Assembly: GCA_001800975.1 (NCBI GenBank)
Contig: MGWK01000041.1
Span: 9,956 to 73,955 of the forward strand
Length of the DNA stretch: 64,000 bases
From: Flavobacteria bacterium RIFCSPLOWO2_12_FULL_35_11
Lineage (GTDB): Bacteria > Bacteroidota > Bacteroidia > Flavobacteriales > Flavobacteriaceae
Reading direction: 5' to 3'
In this document: piece by piece, positions 7,107-17,454 of the stretch
Numbering within the stretch: position 1 is the first letter of the stretch
How the letters are laid out: each line of letters starts with the position of its first letter
Program-made: the position numbers and the translations under genes
Notes under the pieces: model-generated
What the model was told of the DNA's origin: nothing
What the model saw: the letters and a program-made list of their open reading frames with translations, nothing else
Databases searched by the model: none

Positions 7107-9107
7107 TTAAAATAAATCTTTCAAGATTGCGTCATCAACTATATTAGGCAATGTCACTTTTAAATTTGGCTCAACTTCCATCGCTCTTTTTATGGCGAAA
7201 ACAGCTCCTTCATTTCTCGCCCAATTTCTGCGTGCAATTCCATTATTTACATCCCAAAAAAGCATGCTTTTTAGACGCTTTTCGGCCTCTAAACTTCCAT
7301 CAAGAACCATACCAAATCCGCCGTTAATTACCTCACCCCAGCCCACTCCGCCGCCGTTATGAATTGACACCCAAGTTGCTCCACGAAAACTGTCGCCAAT
7401 CACATTTTGAATGGCCATATCAGCCGTGAATTTGGAACCGTCGTAAATATTTGAGGTTTCTCTGTAAGGCGAATCTGTTCCGGAAACATCGTGATGGTCA
7501 CGTCCCAAAACAATAGGTTGTGAAATTTCTCCGTTTTTTATGGCATTGTTAAATGCTTCCGCAATTTTCATACGTCCTTCCGCATCGGCATATAAAATCC
7601 TGGCTTGGGAGCCAACCACCAATTTATTTTCCTGGGCGCCTTTTATCCACTGAATATTGTCGGTCATTTGCTGTTGAATTTCTGTTGGTGAATTTTTTCT
7701 GATTGCTTCCAAAACCTCACAAGCAATGGCATCCGTTTTTTCTAAATCGGCCGGATTTGCACTTGTGCACACCCAGCGAAAAGGTCCAAATCCATAATCA
7801 AAACACATTGGCCCCATAATATCCTGAACATAAGACGGATATTTAAAATCGATGCCGTTTTTGGCCATCACATCAGCTCCTGCCCTGCTTGCTTCCAATA
7901 AAAAAGCATTGCCATAATCGAAAAAATAAGTTCCTTTCGCAGTGTGTTTGTTGATTGCCGCAACTTGTCTTCTCAAACTTTCCTGTACTTTTTCTTTAAA
8001 TAATGCAGGATTTTCCACCATCATCACATTGGATTCCTCAAAAGAAATTCCTGCCGGGTAATAACCGCCGGCCCAAGGATTGTGTAATGAAGTTTGGTCG
8101 GAACCTAAATCAACATACACATTTTCTTCTGCAAATTTCTCCCAAACCTCCACGATATTTCCTAAAAAAGCAATCGAAACCACTTCATTGTTTTCTTTGG
8201 CTTTTTTTACCCTTGCCGCCAATTCATTTAAATCGATAATTTTTTCATCTATCCAACCTTGCGATAAGCGAATTTCCGTAATTTTCGGATTCACTTCAGC
8301 GCAAACCGTAATGCAGCCGGCAATATTTCCGGCTTTTGGCTGCGCACCGCTCATTCCTCCCAAACCGGAAGTCAGGAATAATTTTCCAGCCAAAGGTTCA
8401 CCATTTTTAGCAATTTTTAGGCCTGCATTTAACACGGTAATTGTGGTGCCGTGCACAATTCCTTGCGGACCAATATACATATAACTGCCGGCGGTCATTT
8501 GCCCGTATTGCGTTACGCCCAAGGCATTGTATTTTTCCCAATCGTTTTGTTTGCTGTAATTTGGAATCATCATTCCGTTGGTGACCACCACTCTTGGCGC
8601 ATTGGCATTGGAAGGAAACAAACCCATCGGATGACCTGAATACATTATCAACGTTTGCTCGTTGCTCATTTCCGACAAGTATTTCATCGTCAATAAATAT
8701 TGCGCCCAATTTTGAAAAACAGCGCCGTTGCCTCCATACGTAATCAATTCGTGAGGATGTTGCGCCACGGCTTCATCCAAATTATTCTGAATCATGTGCA
8801 TAATGGCTTTTGCCTGAACAGAGTTTCCCGGATATTCGTTTATTGGCCGTGCATAAAACTGATAATCGGGACGAAAACGATACATATAAATACGTCCGTA
8901 TTCTTTTAATTCCTCAGCAAATTCCTTAGCTAAAATAGTGTGGTGTTTTTTGTCAAAATACCGCAACGCATTTCTGATTGCGAGCTCTTTTTCTTCATTC
9001 GACAAAATATCCATGCGCTTTGGCGCGTGATTTATTGCTTTTTCGTAGGTTTTTTTTGAAGGCAATTCAGAAGGAATTCCTTGTTTTATCTGGTCTTGAA
9101 ATGTCAT
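7107..9107 (-). CDS. hutU: Urocanate hydratase (long Bacteroidota/eukaryote-like form)
   Basis: A 666-residue enzyme that hydrates urocanate to imidazolonepropionate in histidine degradation, with tightly bound NAD+. Glycine-rich NAD-binding segments are visible (ITYGGNGAVFQNWAQ, LTSGLGGMSGAQ), as is the conserved YSGHPMGLFP and the late GGGVGWGEVINGGFG. At 666 residues it is about 110 longer than the Pseudomonas enzyme (about 557), as in the plant/animal-like bacterial subgroup. The other hut genes are not adjacent; the arginase-fold gene at 51.1 kb is sometimes labelled formimidoylglutamase but is distant. A TAAATTTG box at 9135-9128 on the minus strand may be the -7 element. Confidence 0.95.
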   Translation of the reverse strand: MTFQDQIKQGIPSELPSKKTYEKAINHAPKRMDILSNEEKELAIRNALRYFDKKHHTILAKEFAEELKEYGRIYMYRFRPDYQFYARPINEYPGNSVQAKAIMHMIQNNLDEAVAQHPHELITYGGNGAVFQNWAQYLLTMKYLSEMSNEQTLIMYSGHPMGLFPSNANAPRVVVTNGMMIPNYSKQNDWEKYNALGVTQYGQMTAGSYMYIGPQGIVHGTTITVLNAGLKIAKNGEPLAGKLFLTSGLGGMSGAQPKAGNIAGCITVCAEVNPKITEIRLSQGWIDEKIIDLNELAARVKKAKENNEVVSIAFLGNIVEVWEKFAEENVYVDLGSDQTSLHNPWAGGYYPAGISFEESNVMMVENPALFKEKVQESLRRQVAAINKHTAKGTYFFDYGNAFLLEASRAGADVMAKNGIDFKYPSYVQDIMGPMCFDYGFGPFRWVCTSANPADLEKTDAIACEVLEAIRKNSPTEIQQQMTDNIQWIKGAQENKLVVGSQARILYADAEGRMKIAEAFNNAIKNGEISQPIVLGRDHHDVSGTDSPYRETSNIYDGSKFTADMAIQNVIGDSFRGATWVSIHNGGGVGWGEVINGGFGMVLDGSLEAEKRLKSMLFWDVNNGIARRNWARNEGAVFAIKRAMEVEPNLKVTLPNIVDDAILKDLF

Positions 9108-9261
9108 TTTAATGCTATTTAACTTTACAAATTTACAATTATTTAAGAGAATTGCATCGGCGATTTTTTCTCGCAGTTCAACACTTGTTAAATTATATTT
9201 TTTATTATTTCTGCAAAAAATTTTAGACTTAACTCAGTTTAAATCGTTTTATAAAATTGAT

Positions 9262-9269
9262 TATATTTG
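9262..9269 (+). promoter_or_regulatory. Candidate -7 element upstream of the tricorn-like gene
   Basis: TATATTTG matches the Bacteroidota -7 consensus and lies 34 bases before the ATG at 9304. No clear TTG lies at 17-23 bases upstream. Confidence 0.35.
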
Positions 9270-9303
9270 TTAGTATCGCATTAATCATTTTAACCATTAT
9301 CAT

Positions 9304-12300
9304 ATGAAAATCTCTTTCCTAAAGCTATTTAGCCTATCCTTCTTATTTATGTTGATTTATAGCCCAATGTTGGCCATAGACACAAAAGACACCCGCTTGC
9401 TTTCTGAGCCGGCAATCAGTAAAAACAGTATCGCCTTCATTTATGCTGAAGACCTTTGGATCGCCAATAAAGATGGTTCCAATCCGAGACGACTCACTGT
9501 GGATGATGGCGTGGAATCGAATCCTGTTTTTTCGCCAGACGGCAGTATGATTGCTTTCAATGCGCAATACGACGGCAATACTGATGTGTATATTGTGCCA
9601 GTTTCTGGCGGTGTTCCTAAGCGGCTTACTTGGCATCCTTATAATGACTTGGTCAGGGGTTTCACGCCAAATGGCCAGCAAGTTTTGTTTAATTCTCAAC
9701 GAAATACCTTTACCAACAGATATTCGCAACTATTTACCGTTGAAATTGCCAGCGGAAAAGTTACAACATTAGACATTCCCAACGCTTTTTGGGCTTCTTA
9801 CAGTCCGGATGGCAATCAAATCGCATACACGCCAATAGCCGACAGGTTTAAGCAGTGGAAGCATTATCGTGGAGGCACCATGAGCAAAATTTGGATTTAC
9901 GAGAATAGCAATCATGCCGTAGCCGAAATTCCAAAAGCAAAGGGCGGCAGTAACGATACACAACCGGTTTGGATTGGTAAAACTGTCTATTTCATAAGTG
10001 ACAGAAATGGAGAATTTAACCTTTTTAGTTATACGCAAGACAAAAAAGAAGTCAAACAACTGACCGATTTTAAAGATTTTCCGATTATAAAAATTTCGGC
10101 TTCCGATGGTGAAATTATTTTTGAACAAGCTGGATACCTTCATCTTTTTAATGTTGCCAGCGGAAATACCTCAAGAATCAAAGTTGGTATCGCCACCGAT
10201 TTATTGGAACACAGATCCAGATTTGTAACCGGAAATAATTATATCCGCAGTGCAAATATTTCTCCTTCCGGCGCTCGCATGGTGGTAGATTTTAGAGGAG
10301 AAATAATCACGATTCCTGCTAAAAAAGGCGACCCGTTAAACTTGACTAACACATCCGGAACACATGAAAAATACCCTGCCTGGTCAACCGACGGCAAACA
10401 AATTGCGTATTTTTCTGATGAAAATGGAGAATATGCGCTTCATATAAAAAATGCAAGCGGGGAAAGCACTTCGAAAATAATAGCTTTGAACGGTACTGGA
10501 TTTTATGCGAACATTCATTGGTCTCCAAACAGCAAAAAAATATGTTTTGTGGACAATGGCCGAAACTTTTATTTGGTTGATATTGCCAGTGGAAAATCCA
10601 CCAAGATTGCTACTGATGCTGTTTATGCCCCAGGCGCATTCCGTGAACTTTTTGGAAGTTGGTCGGCAGATTCTGGCTGGATAGCCTACACCATCATCAC
10701 AGAAACTAATTTTGAGCAGGCTTATTTATATTCTATTACTGAAAACAAATCATATCCGGTTTCAGATGGTTTGTCAAGTGTTAGCAATCCTGTTTTTGAC
10801 CCAAGCGGCAAGTATCTGTATTTGTTTGCTTCTACTGATGCCGGACCTGTAGTTAACTGGTTTGATTTATCCAATCAGGATATGGCAGCAAGCAATTCCA
10901 TTTATTTGATTACACTTCAAAAAAATACGGTATCGCCTTTTGCCAAGGAAAATGACGTGGAGGAAACTGTTGATAAGAGCAAAGAAGAAGATAAAAAAGC
11001 AGATAAAAAGGATGAAAAAAAGGAAGATACAAATATTCCGCCGCTAAGCATTGATTGGGAAGGTATCACAAACAGAATTGTTTCAATTCCAATTCCTTCA
11101 GGCAATTACAGAAACCTGCAAGTACCAAAAGAAGGAGAATTGTATTATTTGGCGCAAGCTTCAAATGATGATAAAACAACGCTTCATCAATATGACCTCA
11201 AGAAAAGAAAAGGCGAGGCCATTATGCCTGCAGATGATTATATTATTGCAGCTAAAGGAACCAAAACACTTTACCAAATCAAAGATAAATGGGGAATTGC
11301 CGATACCGGAAAAAAACCGGAAGATGATGCAATTGTGAATACCGGTACCGTACAAGTAAAAATTGAGCCTCTTGCAGAATGGTCCAACATTTTTGATGAA
11401 GCCTGGCGTGTTAACAGGGATTATTTCTATGATCCTGGCATGCACGGTGCAGATTGGAATGCCATGAAAAAGAAATATGCAACTTTTCTCCCTCACTTAT
11501 CGAGCAAAGGTGATCTATACCGGGTTATGGAGTGGATGTTTAGTGAATTGTCTGTAGGCCATCACCGTTTTTCCAGTACGGGCGACAGCATGAAAAAAGC
11601 CAAAAATATTGTTGGCGGACTTTTGGGCGCAGATTATGAAGTCATGAATAATCGGTACCGCATCAAAAAAATCTATGGCGGACTGAACTGGACTCCTGAT
11701 TTGAGATCGCCGCTTACTGAACCTGGCGTAGATGTTAAAGTGGGTGATTACATTTTGGAGGTGAATGGCAAATCCGTTACGGCAAATGATAATTTCTTTA
11801 GCTTTTTTGAAAATACGGCTGATAAGTTAACTGTACTAACGGTCTCTTCAAACCCCAATATGACCAATTCAAGGAAAATTACGGTTACGCCAATAGCTTC
11901 AGAAATGACTTTACGCAACAGGGATTGGGTTGAAGGCAATATCAAAAAAGTGAATGATGCAACCAATGGGCAAGTTGCTTATGTTTATGTACCAAATACA
12001 ACCACACAGGGTCATGAATACTTCAAGCGCTATTTCTTTCCGCAAGCAAATAAAGCAGCAATAATTATTGACGAACGTTTTAATGGCGGCGGCCAGTTGG
12101 CAGATTATTATATCGATATTTTAAAACGTCCACTGCAATCGTACTGGAGTTATCGATACGGAAAAGACCAGAAAGCGCCTAACGCTTCCATACAAGGTCC
12201 AAAAGTTTTGCTAATTGATGAAACTGCCGGTTCCGGAGGCGATTACTTCCCTTATTTGTTCAGAAAAAATGATTTGGGCACCATTATAGGAAAAACCACC

Positions 12301-12573
12301 TGGGGAGGCTTGGTAGGTATTTTAGGATATCCGGAGTTTATTGACGGCGGGATTGTTACCTCACCAAACTTGGCTTTCTATGATGAAAAAGGATTTGGTA
12401 TAGAAAATGAAGGTGTTGCACCGGATATTGAAGTTGAACAATGGCCTGCGGAAGTTATTCAGGGAAAAGATCCCCAATTGGAAAAAGCCATCGAAGTTGT
12501 TTTAGAACAGTTGAAAGCCAATCCTCCAAAAAAGATGGAAACGCCGCCCTATCCTATTAAAACAAAAAATTAA
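9304..12573 (+). CDS. Tricorn-like exported serine protease (S41 family)
   Basis: A 1089-residue exported protein with a signal peptide (residues 1-24, ending before IDTKDT). The first ~560 residues are WD40/TolB-like beta-propeller repeats (SPDGSMIAFNAQYDGNTD, YSPDGNQIAYTP, WSTDGKQIAYFSDENGEY). A highly charged Lys/Glu/Asp linker lies at about 555-575. It is followed by a tricorn C1 helical domain, a PDZ domain (about 800-860) and the S41 core. Catalytic candidates are His in LSVGHHRF (about 750), Ser in TAGSGGDYFPY (about 975) and Glu in IENEGVAPDIEV (about 1033), matching the tricorn His-Ser-Glu layout. Archaeal tricorn cleaves proteasome products; a periplasmic peptide-processing role here is inference. 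Confidence 0.92.
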   Translation: MKISFLKLFSLSFLFMLIYSPMLAIDTKDTRLLSEPAISKNSIAFIYAEDLWIANKDGSNPRRLTVDDGVESNPVFSPDGSMIAFNAQYDGNTDVYIVPVSGGVPKRLTWHPYNDLVRGFTPNGQQVLFNSQRNTFTNRYSQLFTVEIASGKVTTLDIPNAFWASYSPDGNQIAYTPIADRFKQWKHYRGGTMSKIWIYENSNHAVAEIPKAKGGSNDTQPVWIGKTVYFISDRNGEFNLFSYTQDKKEVKQLTDFKDFPIIKISASDGEIIFEQAGYLHLFNVASGNTSRIKVGIATDLLEHRSRFVTGNNYIRSANISPSGARMVVDFRGEIITIPAKKGDPLNLTNTSGTHEKYPAWSTDGKQIAYFSDENGEYALHIKNASGESTSKIIALNGTGFYANIHWSPNSKKICFVDNGRNFYLVDIASGKSTKIATDAVYAPGAFRELFGSWSADSGWIAYTIITETNFEQAYLYSITENKSYPVSDGLSSVSNPVFDPSGKYLYLFASTDAGPVVNWFDLSNQDMAASNSIYLITLQKNTVSPFAKENDVEETVDKSKEEDKKADKKDEKKEDTNIPPLSIDWEGITNRIVSIPIPSGNYRNLQVPKEGELYYLAQASNDDKTTLHQYDLKKRKGEAIMPADDYIIAAKGTKTLYQIKDKWGIADTGKKPEDDAIVNTGTVQVKIEPLAEWSNIFDEAWRVNRDYFYDPGMHGADWNAMKKKYATFLPHLSSKGDLYRVMEWMFSELSVGHHRFSSTGDSMKKAKNIVGGLLGADYEVMNNRYRIKKIYGGLNWTPDLRSPLTEPGVDVKVGDYILEVNGKSVTANDNFFSFFENTADKLTVLTVSSNPNMTNSRKITVTPIASEMTLRNRDWVEGNIKKVNDATNGQVAYVYVPNTTTQGHEYFKRYFFPQANKAAIIIDERFNGGGQLADYYIDILKRPLQSYWSYRYGKDQKAPNASIQGPKVLLIDETAGSGGDYFPYLFRKNDLGTIIGKTTWGGLVGILGYPEFIDGGIVTSPNLAFYDEKGFGIENEGVAPDIEVEQWPAEVIQGKDPQLEKAIEVVLEQLKANPPKKMETPPYPIKTKN

Positions 12574-12613
12574 ATAATTGATTTAGAATATTTTAAGATT
12601 ATAATTTAAACAG

Positions 12614-12657
12614 AATGGTATGGCAAATCAACTTTGAGTTGTTGTCATACCATTTTT
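12614..12657 (+). terminator. Terminator of the tricorn-like gene
   Basis: A two-part stem, AATGGTATG pairing with CATACCATT and an inner AACT/AGTT, is followed by a T-run, 40 bases past the stop. Confidence 0.65.
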
Positions 12658-12753
12658 CATAAATGGCCTTTATGAAATTCGCATCATTTTATTTTTCCTC
12701 GTAATTCATAAATCTTACGTAATTTGGTTTAATTTTTGAACTTAATTTTTAAT

Positions 12754-13077
12754 ATGATTCTCGTTTTTAAATATATCATTCCGAAGAACTATTCCGGATT
12801 AACTATTTTCCCTTTTATCTTCTTAAGAAATAAGAAAAGCATCAACGATGCCTTGTTTTTAAACCACGAAAAAATTCATTTAAAACAGCAGGCAGAATTG
12901 CTTTGGATTTTCTTTTTTGTTTGGTATTTCATTGAATATGTTATTCGATTTTATCAATATAAAAACCATGAATTCGCCTATAAAAACATCAGTTTTGAAA
13001 AAGAAGCTTATAAAAATGAGCAGGATTTAAATTATTTAGAATCAAGAAAAACGTTTGATTTTTTGAAGTATTTATAG
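12754..13077 (+). CDS. Small membrane protein with HExxH motif
   Basis: A 107-residue protein from the ATG at 12754 (an in-frame TTG at 12736 would add six residues). It opens MILVFKYIIPKNYSG, then has NHEKIHLKQQ at 37-46, one strong membrane helix at about 49-66, and a conserved-looking AYKNISFEKEAYKNE segment at 75-89. I recognise this as a conserved Flavobacteriia protein but know no named function. The HEKIH zinc-protease signature followed by a membrane helix and then an acidic FExEAY resembles, in miniature, the M56 peptidase core (HExxH, helix, E..xD). Activity is not established. No clear terminator separates it from the icmF region. Confidence 0.7.
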   Translation: MILVFKYIIPKNYSGLTIFPFIFLRNKKSINDALFLNHEKIHLKQQAELLWIFFFVWYFIEYVIRFYQYKNHEFAYKNISFEKEAYKNEQDLNYLESRKTFDFLKYL

Positions 13078-13229
13078 CTTTTTTATTCATTTTTTGTGCT
13101 TTATGCTGCTTTTTTGATTTTGTGTTTGATTTTTATCAACAGAAACATTCTACAATTAAAACATCAAAAACCGCCGATTAAACAATACTTATAAATTTTT
13201 GTAAATTGCGGCATACAATTAAATATAAA

Positions 13230-16200
13230 ATGGATACAATTACACCTTATAAACCAAAAAATAAAGTTAGAATAGTTACAGCCGCTTCTCTTTTTGACGG
13301 TCACGATGCCGCCATCAATATTATGCGAAGAATTATTCAGGCTACCGGCGTTGAAGTGATTCATCTGGGGCATGACAGAAGTGTTGAAGAAGTGGTAAAT
13401 TGTGCCATTGAGGAAGATGCAAACGCTATTGCGATGACTTCCTACCAAGGCGGACATATAGAATATTTTAAATATATGTACGATTTGCTTCAGGAAAAAG
13501 GCGCGCCTCAAATTAAAATATTTGGCGGCGGCGGCGGTGTAATTCTTCCTGAAGAAGTGAAGGAATTGGAAAATTATGGCATTTCAAAAATTTATTCCCC
13601 AGATGACGGCAGAAGCATGGGTTTGCAGGGAATGATTAATGATATGATTTCACTTTGCGATTTCCCAACAGGTGAAATTGTTGATTTTTCAGTTACCGAT
13701 TTGGCGAAAAAAAATCCGATGCAATTGGCGATAGCCATTTCTGCCGCTGAAAATTTCTCGGAAAAACACATCTATTTCATCAGCAAAATTAAAACGGCAG
13801 CAAAAAAATCGGAAACGCCGGTTTTGGGAATTACAGGCACTGGCGGATCAGGAAAATCGTCTTTGGTTGATGAATTGGTGAGAAGATATTTAAAAGATTT
13901 TCCCGAAAAAACAATCGCTATTGTTTCGGTTGACCCTTCAAAAAGGAAAACTGGCGGTGCTTTATTAGGCGACAGGATTAGAATGAACTCCATAAAAAAC
14001 GATCGTGTTTATATGCGTTCCCTGGCCACGCGCCAATCCAATTTGGCCTTATCAAAACACGTGAGCATTGCCGTTGATATCTTAAAAGTTGCCAATTTTG
14101 ACATGGTGATTTTAGAAACTTCGGGCATTGGACAAAGCGATACCGAAATTTTAGACCATTCTGATGTTTCTTTGTATGTGATGACCCCAGAATATGGTGC
14201 CGCAACGCAACTGGAAAAAATTGATATGATTGATTTTGCCGATGTTATTGCGCTCAATAAATTCGACAAACGCGGTGCTTTGGATGCTTTGCGCGATGTA
14301 AAAAAACAATACCAGCGCAACCATAATTTGTGGGAGAACAGTGTAGATTCAATGCCAGTTTACGGTTCCATCGCTTCTCAGTTTAACGACCCGGGAACCA
14401 ATGAATTGTATCAGGTTCTTATCAAAAAAATTAGCGAAAAAACAGGCACGCATTTTAAAAGCACTTTTGAAGTTTCTGATAAAATAAGCGAAAAACAATA
14501 TATTATTCCGCCAAACCGAGTGCGTTATTTGTCGGAAATCACCGAAAATAACAGGGCTTACAACCAAAACGCGAAAAAACAAAAACAGATTGCACAAAAG
14601 TTGTTCGGAATTTATAAAACTATTTGTTCCGTAGCAAGGGTTTCGGTTGAAACTGAATTAACGCATTTAACTAAAATTGGCGTAAATGAAGAGCAGATTT
14701 TGAAATTGGCCAAAAATGATGTTGACACCCAATTTCTGTCGCTTTTGTTCAAAGAATTTGCCCGTGTAAAAATGGATTTAAATCCTTACAACTGGGAACT
14801 CATTTTAAATTGGGAAGCCAAAAAACAATCCTATAAAAATGAAGTTTTTACTTTCAATGTTCGCGGAAAAGAATTAAACATAAAAACACACAGCGAATCT
14901 TTATCACACACGCAAATTCCTAAAATTTCCCTGCCAAAATACGAGGCTTGGGGCGATTTATTGTTGTGGACTTTGGAAGAAAATGTTCCCGGTGAATTTC
15001 CTTATACCGCAGGGTTGTTTCCGTTTAAAAGAACAGGCGAAGATCCTGCAAGAATGTTTGCCGGCGAAGGCGGACCGGAGCGCACGAACCGACGTTTTCA
15101 TTACGTGAGTTTGGGACTTCCGGCAAAACGTTTATCAACCGCATTTGATTCCGTGACTTTATACGGAAACGATCCGCACAGCCGACCTGATATTTATGGG
15201 AAAATTGGAAATGCAGGTGTTTCCATTTGCTGTTTGGATGATGCCAAAAAATTGTATTCAGGCTTCGATTTAACAAACGCAATGACTTCGGTTTCTATGA
15301 CCATTAACGGTCCTGCACCAATGATGTTGGCATTTTTCATGAATGCGGCGATTGACCAAGAATGCGAAAAATATATCACAGCCAACGGACTTGAAAAGGA
15401 AACTAAAGAAAAAATAAAAGGCATTTTTAAGAAAAAAGGCATTGCGCGTCCGCAATATCAAGGCGAATTGCCAGAAGGAAATAACGGATTAGGTTTACAA
15501 TTGTTGGGTGTTACCGGAGATGAAGTTTTACCACTTGAAATTTATAAAAAAATTAAAACTGAAACCATCGCCAAAGTCCGTGGAACGGTACAAGCCGATA
15601 TTTTAAAAGAAGATCAGGCGCAAAATACCTGTATTTTTTCCACAGAATTTGCTTTGCGTTTGATGGGTGACGTTCAGGAATATTTTATTGCCAATAACAT
15701 CATCAATTTTTATTCGGTTTCCATTTCAGGATATCATATTGCAGAAGCCGGCGCCAACCCAATTTCGCAATTGGCATTTACCTTGGCAAACGGATTTACC
15801 TATGTGGAATATTATTTGTCGAGAGGCATGGACATTAATGAATTCGGACCGAATTTATCATTCTTCTTTTCCAATGGCGTTGATCCGGAATATGCAGTGA
15901 TTGGAAGAGTTGCCCGCAAAATTTGGGCGAAAGCCATGAAAGAAAAATACGGTGCCAACGCAAGAGCCCAAATGATGAAATACCACATTCAAACTTCGGG
16001 AAGAAGTTTGCATGCGCAGGAAATTGACTTTAACGACATCCGCACAACGTTACAGGCTTTGTATGCCATTTACGACAATTGCAACAGTTTGCACACCAAC
16101 GCTTATGACGAAGCAATTACCACGCCTACTGAAGAAAGTGTGCGCAGAGCAATGGCTATTCAGTTAATTATCAACAAAGAATTGGGCTTGACCAAAAATG

Positions 16201-16679
16201 AAAATCCGATTCAGGGTTCCTTTATTATTGAAGAATTGACCGATTTAACGGAAGAAGCCATTTACGCCGAATTTGACAGAATTACAGAACGCGGCGGTGT
16301 TTTAGGTGCAATGGAAACCATGTACCAACGCAGTAAAATTCAGGAAGAAAGCTTGTATTATGAGACCTTAAAACACAATGGTGCATTTCCAATTATTGGC
16401 GTAAACACGTTTTTAAGCAGCAAAGGTTCCCCAACTGTCTTGCCACAAGAAGTTATCAGGGCCACCGAAAAAGAAAAACAATACCAAATCACGGTGGTTG
16501 AAAACTTAAACAAAGCAAATGCTTCCGCAGTAAAAGAGCATATTGCCTTATTAAGACAAAAAGCCGTGAATAACGAAAATATTTTTGAACAATTAATGGA
16601 AGCCTGTAAAGTGTGTTCTATCGGACAAATTACCGACGCTTTGTTTGAAGTTGGCGGGCAGTACAGGAGAAATATGTAG
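13230..16679 (+). CDS. icmF: Fused isobutyryl-CoA mutase IcmF
   Basis: A 1149-residue protein with three fused parts in IcmF order. The N-terminal B12-binding domain has DGHD at about 22-25 (the lower-axial His) and downstream GGGGGVI. The middle MeaB-like GTPase chaperone has Walker [10 protein letters not shown] at about 202-210, [15 protein letters not shown] and NKFD near 343. The C-terminal mutase TIM barrel carries [32 protein letters not shown] and [16 protein letters not shown] rather than the methylmalonyl-CoA mutase Tyr/Arg signature indicates isobutyryl/n-butyryl-type acyl-CoA as substrate. The GTPase loads and protects adenosylcobalamin. The ATG at 13230 is preferred over an in-frame TTG at 13206. 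Confidence 0.93.
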   Translation: MDTITPYKPKNKVRIVTAASLFDGHDAAINIMRRIIQATGVEVIHLGHDRSVEEVVNCAIEEDANAIAMTSYQGGHIEYFKYMYDLLQEKGAPQIKIFGGGGGVILPEEVKELENYGISKIYSPDDGRSMGLQGMINDMISLCDFPTGEIVDFSVTDLAKKNPMQLAIAISAAENFSEKHIYFISKIKTAAKKSETPVLGITGTGGSGKSSLVDELVRRYLKDFPEKTIAIVSVDPSKRKTGGALLGDRIRMNSIKNDRVYMRSLATRQSNLALSKHVSIAVDILKVANFDMVILETSGIGQSDTEILDHSDVSLYVMTPEYGAATQLEKIDMIDFADVIALNKFDKRGALDALRDVKKQYQRNHNLWENSVDSMPVYGSIASQFNDPGTNELYQVLIKKISEKTGTHFKSTFEVSDKISEKQYIIPPNRVRYLSEITENNRAYNQNAKKQKQIAQKLFGIYKTICSVARVSVETELTHLTKIGVNEEQILKLAKNDVDTQFLSLLFKEFARVKMDLNPYNWELILNWEAKKQSYKNEVFTFNVRGKELNIKTHSESLSHTQIPKISLPKYEAWGDLLLWTLEENVPGEFPYTAGLFPFKRTGEDPARMFAGEGGPERTNRRFHYVSLGLPAKRLSTAFDSVTLYGNDPHSRPDIYGKIGNAGVSICCLDDAKKLYSGFDLTNAMTSVSMTINGPAPMMLAFFMNAAIDQECEKYITANGLEKETKEKIKGIFKKKGIARPQYQGELPEGNNGLGLQLLGVTGDEVLPLEIYKKIKTETIAKVRGTVQADILKEDQAQNTCIFSTEFALRLMGDVQEYFIANNIINFYSVSISGYHIAEAGANPISQLAFTLANGFTYVEYYLSRGMDINEFGPNLSFFFSNGVDPEYAVIGRVARKIWAKAMKEKYGANARAQMMKYHIQTSGRSLHAQEIDFNDIRTTLQALYAIYDNCNSLHTNAYDEAITTPTEESVRRAMAIQLIINKELGLTKNENPIQGSFIIEELTDLTEEAIYAEFDRITERGGVLGAMETMYQRSKIQEESLYYETLKHNGAFPIIGVNTFLSSKGSPTVLPQEVIRATEKEKQYQITVVENLNKANASAVKEHIALLRQKAVNNENIFEQLMEACKVCSIGQITDALFEVGGQYRRNM

Positions 16680-16793
16680 GTAAATTGGTTGTGGTTGTTT
16701 CAGGTTTCATGTTTCAAGTTTGTCAATTGTCGATAACCAAATAACGTTGACCGAATTTGATATATTAAAACTTTAGCAATAGTGGCAAGATAT

Positions 16794-17204
16794 TTAGGGT
16801 TTTCCCTTCTGATGTTTTAGCTTCTCAAGCATTTCTTCCATTTTTTCGTGCACTTTATTGATTGCTTTCAGCGGGCGAATCATCACTTTGAAACTGATGA
16901 TTTTATCGCCATCATTTAGTTCAATCATGTCTACGCCGTTTACCGTTACGCCATCAATCAAGGTGGCAAATTCCAAGATAAATTGCTTTTTGTCAATGAC
17001 TTGATTCACATACCTAAAATTAGAATTTTCACCGCCAAACACTTCCAATGCCGCCATTAAATATAATTTGGTAATTTGCTTTCCTTCCTGAGGTGCCCAA
17101 ACAATTGGTGAATAAAAAATCACCTCATTTGCCAAAAGTTCGTCCAGTATTTTAGGATTTTTGGTGTCTAAAAATGTATGCCAGTTTTTTAAGGATGCGT
17201 TCAT
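16794..17204 (-). CDS. SnoaL/NTF2-like fold protein
   Basis: A 136-residue protein with the small cone-shaped NTF2/SnoaL fold: a helical start (NWHTFLDTKNPKILDELLAN), VIFYSPIVWAPQEGKQ, then alternating beta strands (FRYVNQVIDKKQFILEFATL) and DMIELNDGDKIISFKVMIRP. The fold is used by many small enzymes (polyketide cyclases, isomerases) and by binding proteins, and the active residues are too variable to name a reaction. The C-terminus is a short basic helix. It lies just left of the toxin-antitoxin patch, on the minus strand, and ends 114 bases from icmF. Confidence 0.75.
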   Translation of the reverse strand: MNASLKNWHTFLDTKNPKILDELLANEVIFYSPIVWAPQEGKQITKLYLMAALEVFGGENSNFRYVNQVIDKKQFILEFATLIDGVTVNGVDMIELNDGDKIISFKVMIRPLKAINKVHEKMEEMLEKLKHQKGKP

Positions 17205-17291
17205 ATTATTATTTGATGTTTTTTATATTTTCTGATTGCTGATTGTTTAAAAGGATTACAAACCATCATTATCAGTTAAATTATTAAAATA

Positions 17292-17420
17292 TTATGCCTC
17301 TGGATTTTTTGGTTCTTCATTCATTTTCAGGATTTCATTTTCTGTTGGTGGCGCAAAATTTCCGTGTTCGTCAAATAGTTCATCAAATTCCGGATTATGT
17401 GAAAACACAAATTTTTCGAC
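17292..17420 (-). pseudogene. Remnant: second copy of the rhomboid gene 3' end
   Basis: Read on the minus strand this 129-base stretch encodes VEKFVFSHNPEFDELFDEHG, then NFAPPTENEILKMNEE and PKNPEA with a stop. It matches the last 43 codons of the rhomboid gene (18578-18706) at about 114 of 129 bases by hand alignment (15 differences). The reading frame is intact to the stop, yet there is no start or membrane domain upstream; homology ends abruptly at 17420. The toxin-antitoxin pair lies between the two copies. It is best explained as a displaced or imported gene end left by insertion of the module. Confidence 0.85.
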
Positions 17421-17454
17421 TCACAAATTTATGCCAACGAGTTGTTTGCACTCA

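Noticed and set aside
7107-9107. hut operon
   Set aside because: Only hutU is here; the arginase-fold gene at 51 kb is distant and lacks key ligands, so a histidine-degradation cluster is not supported.
13081-13229. Cobalamin riboswitch before icmF
   Set aside because: The gap is short and AT-rich and shows no B12-box-like conserved sequence or multi-stem layout.
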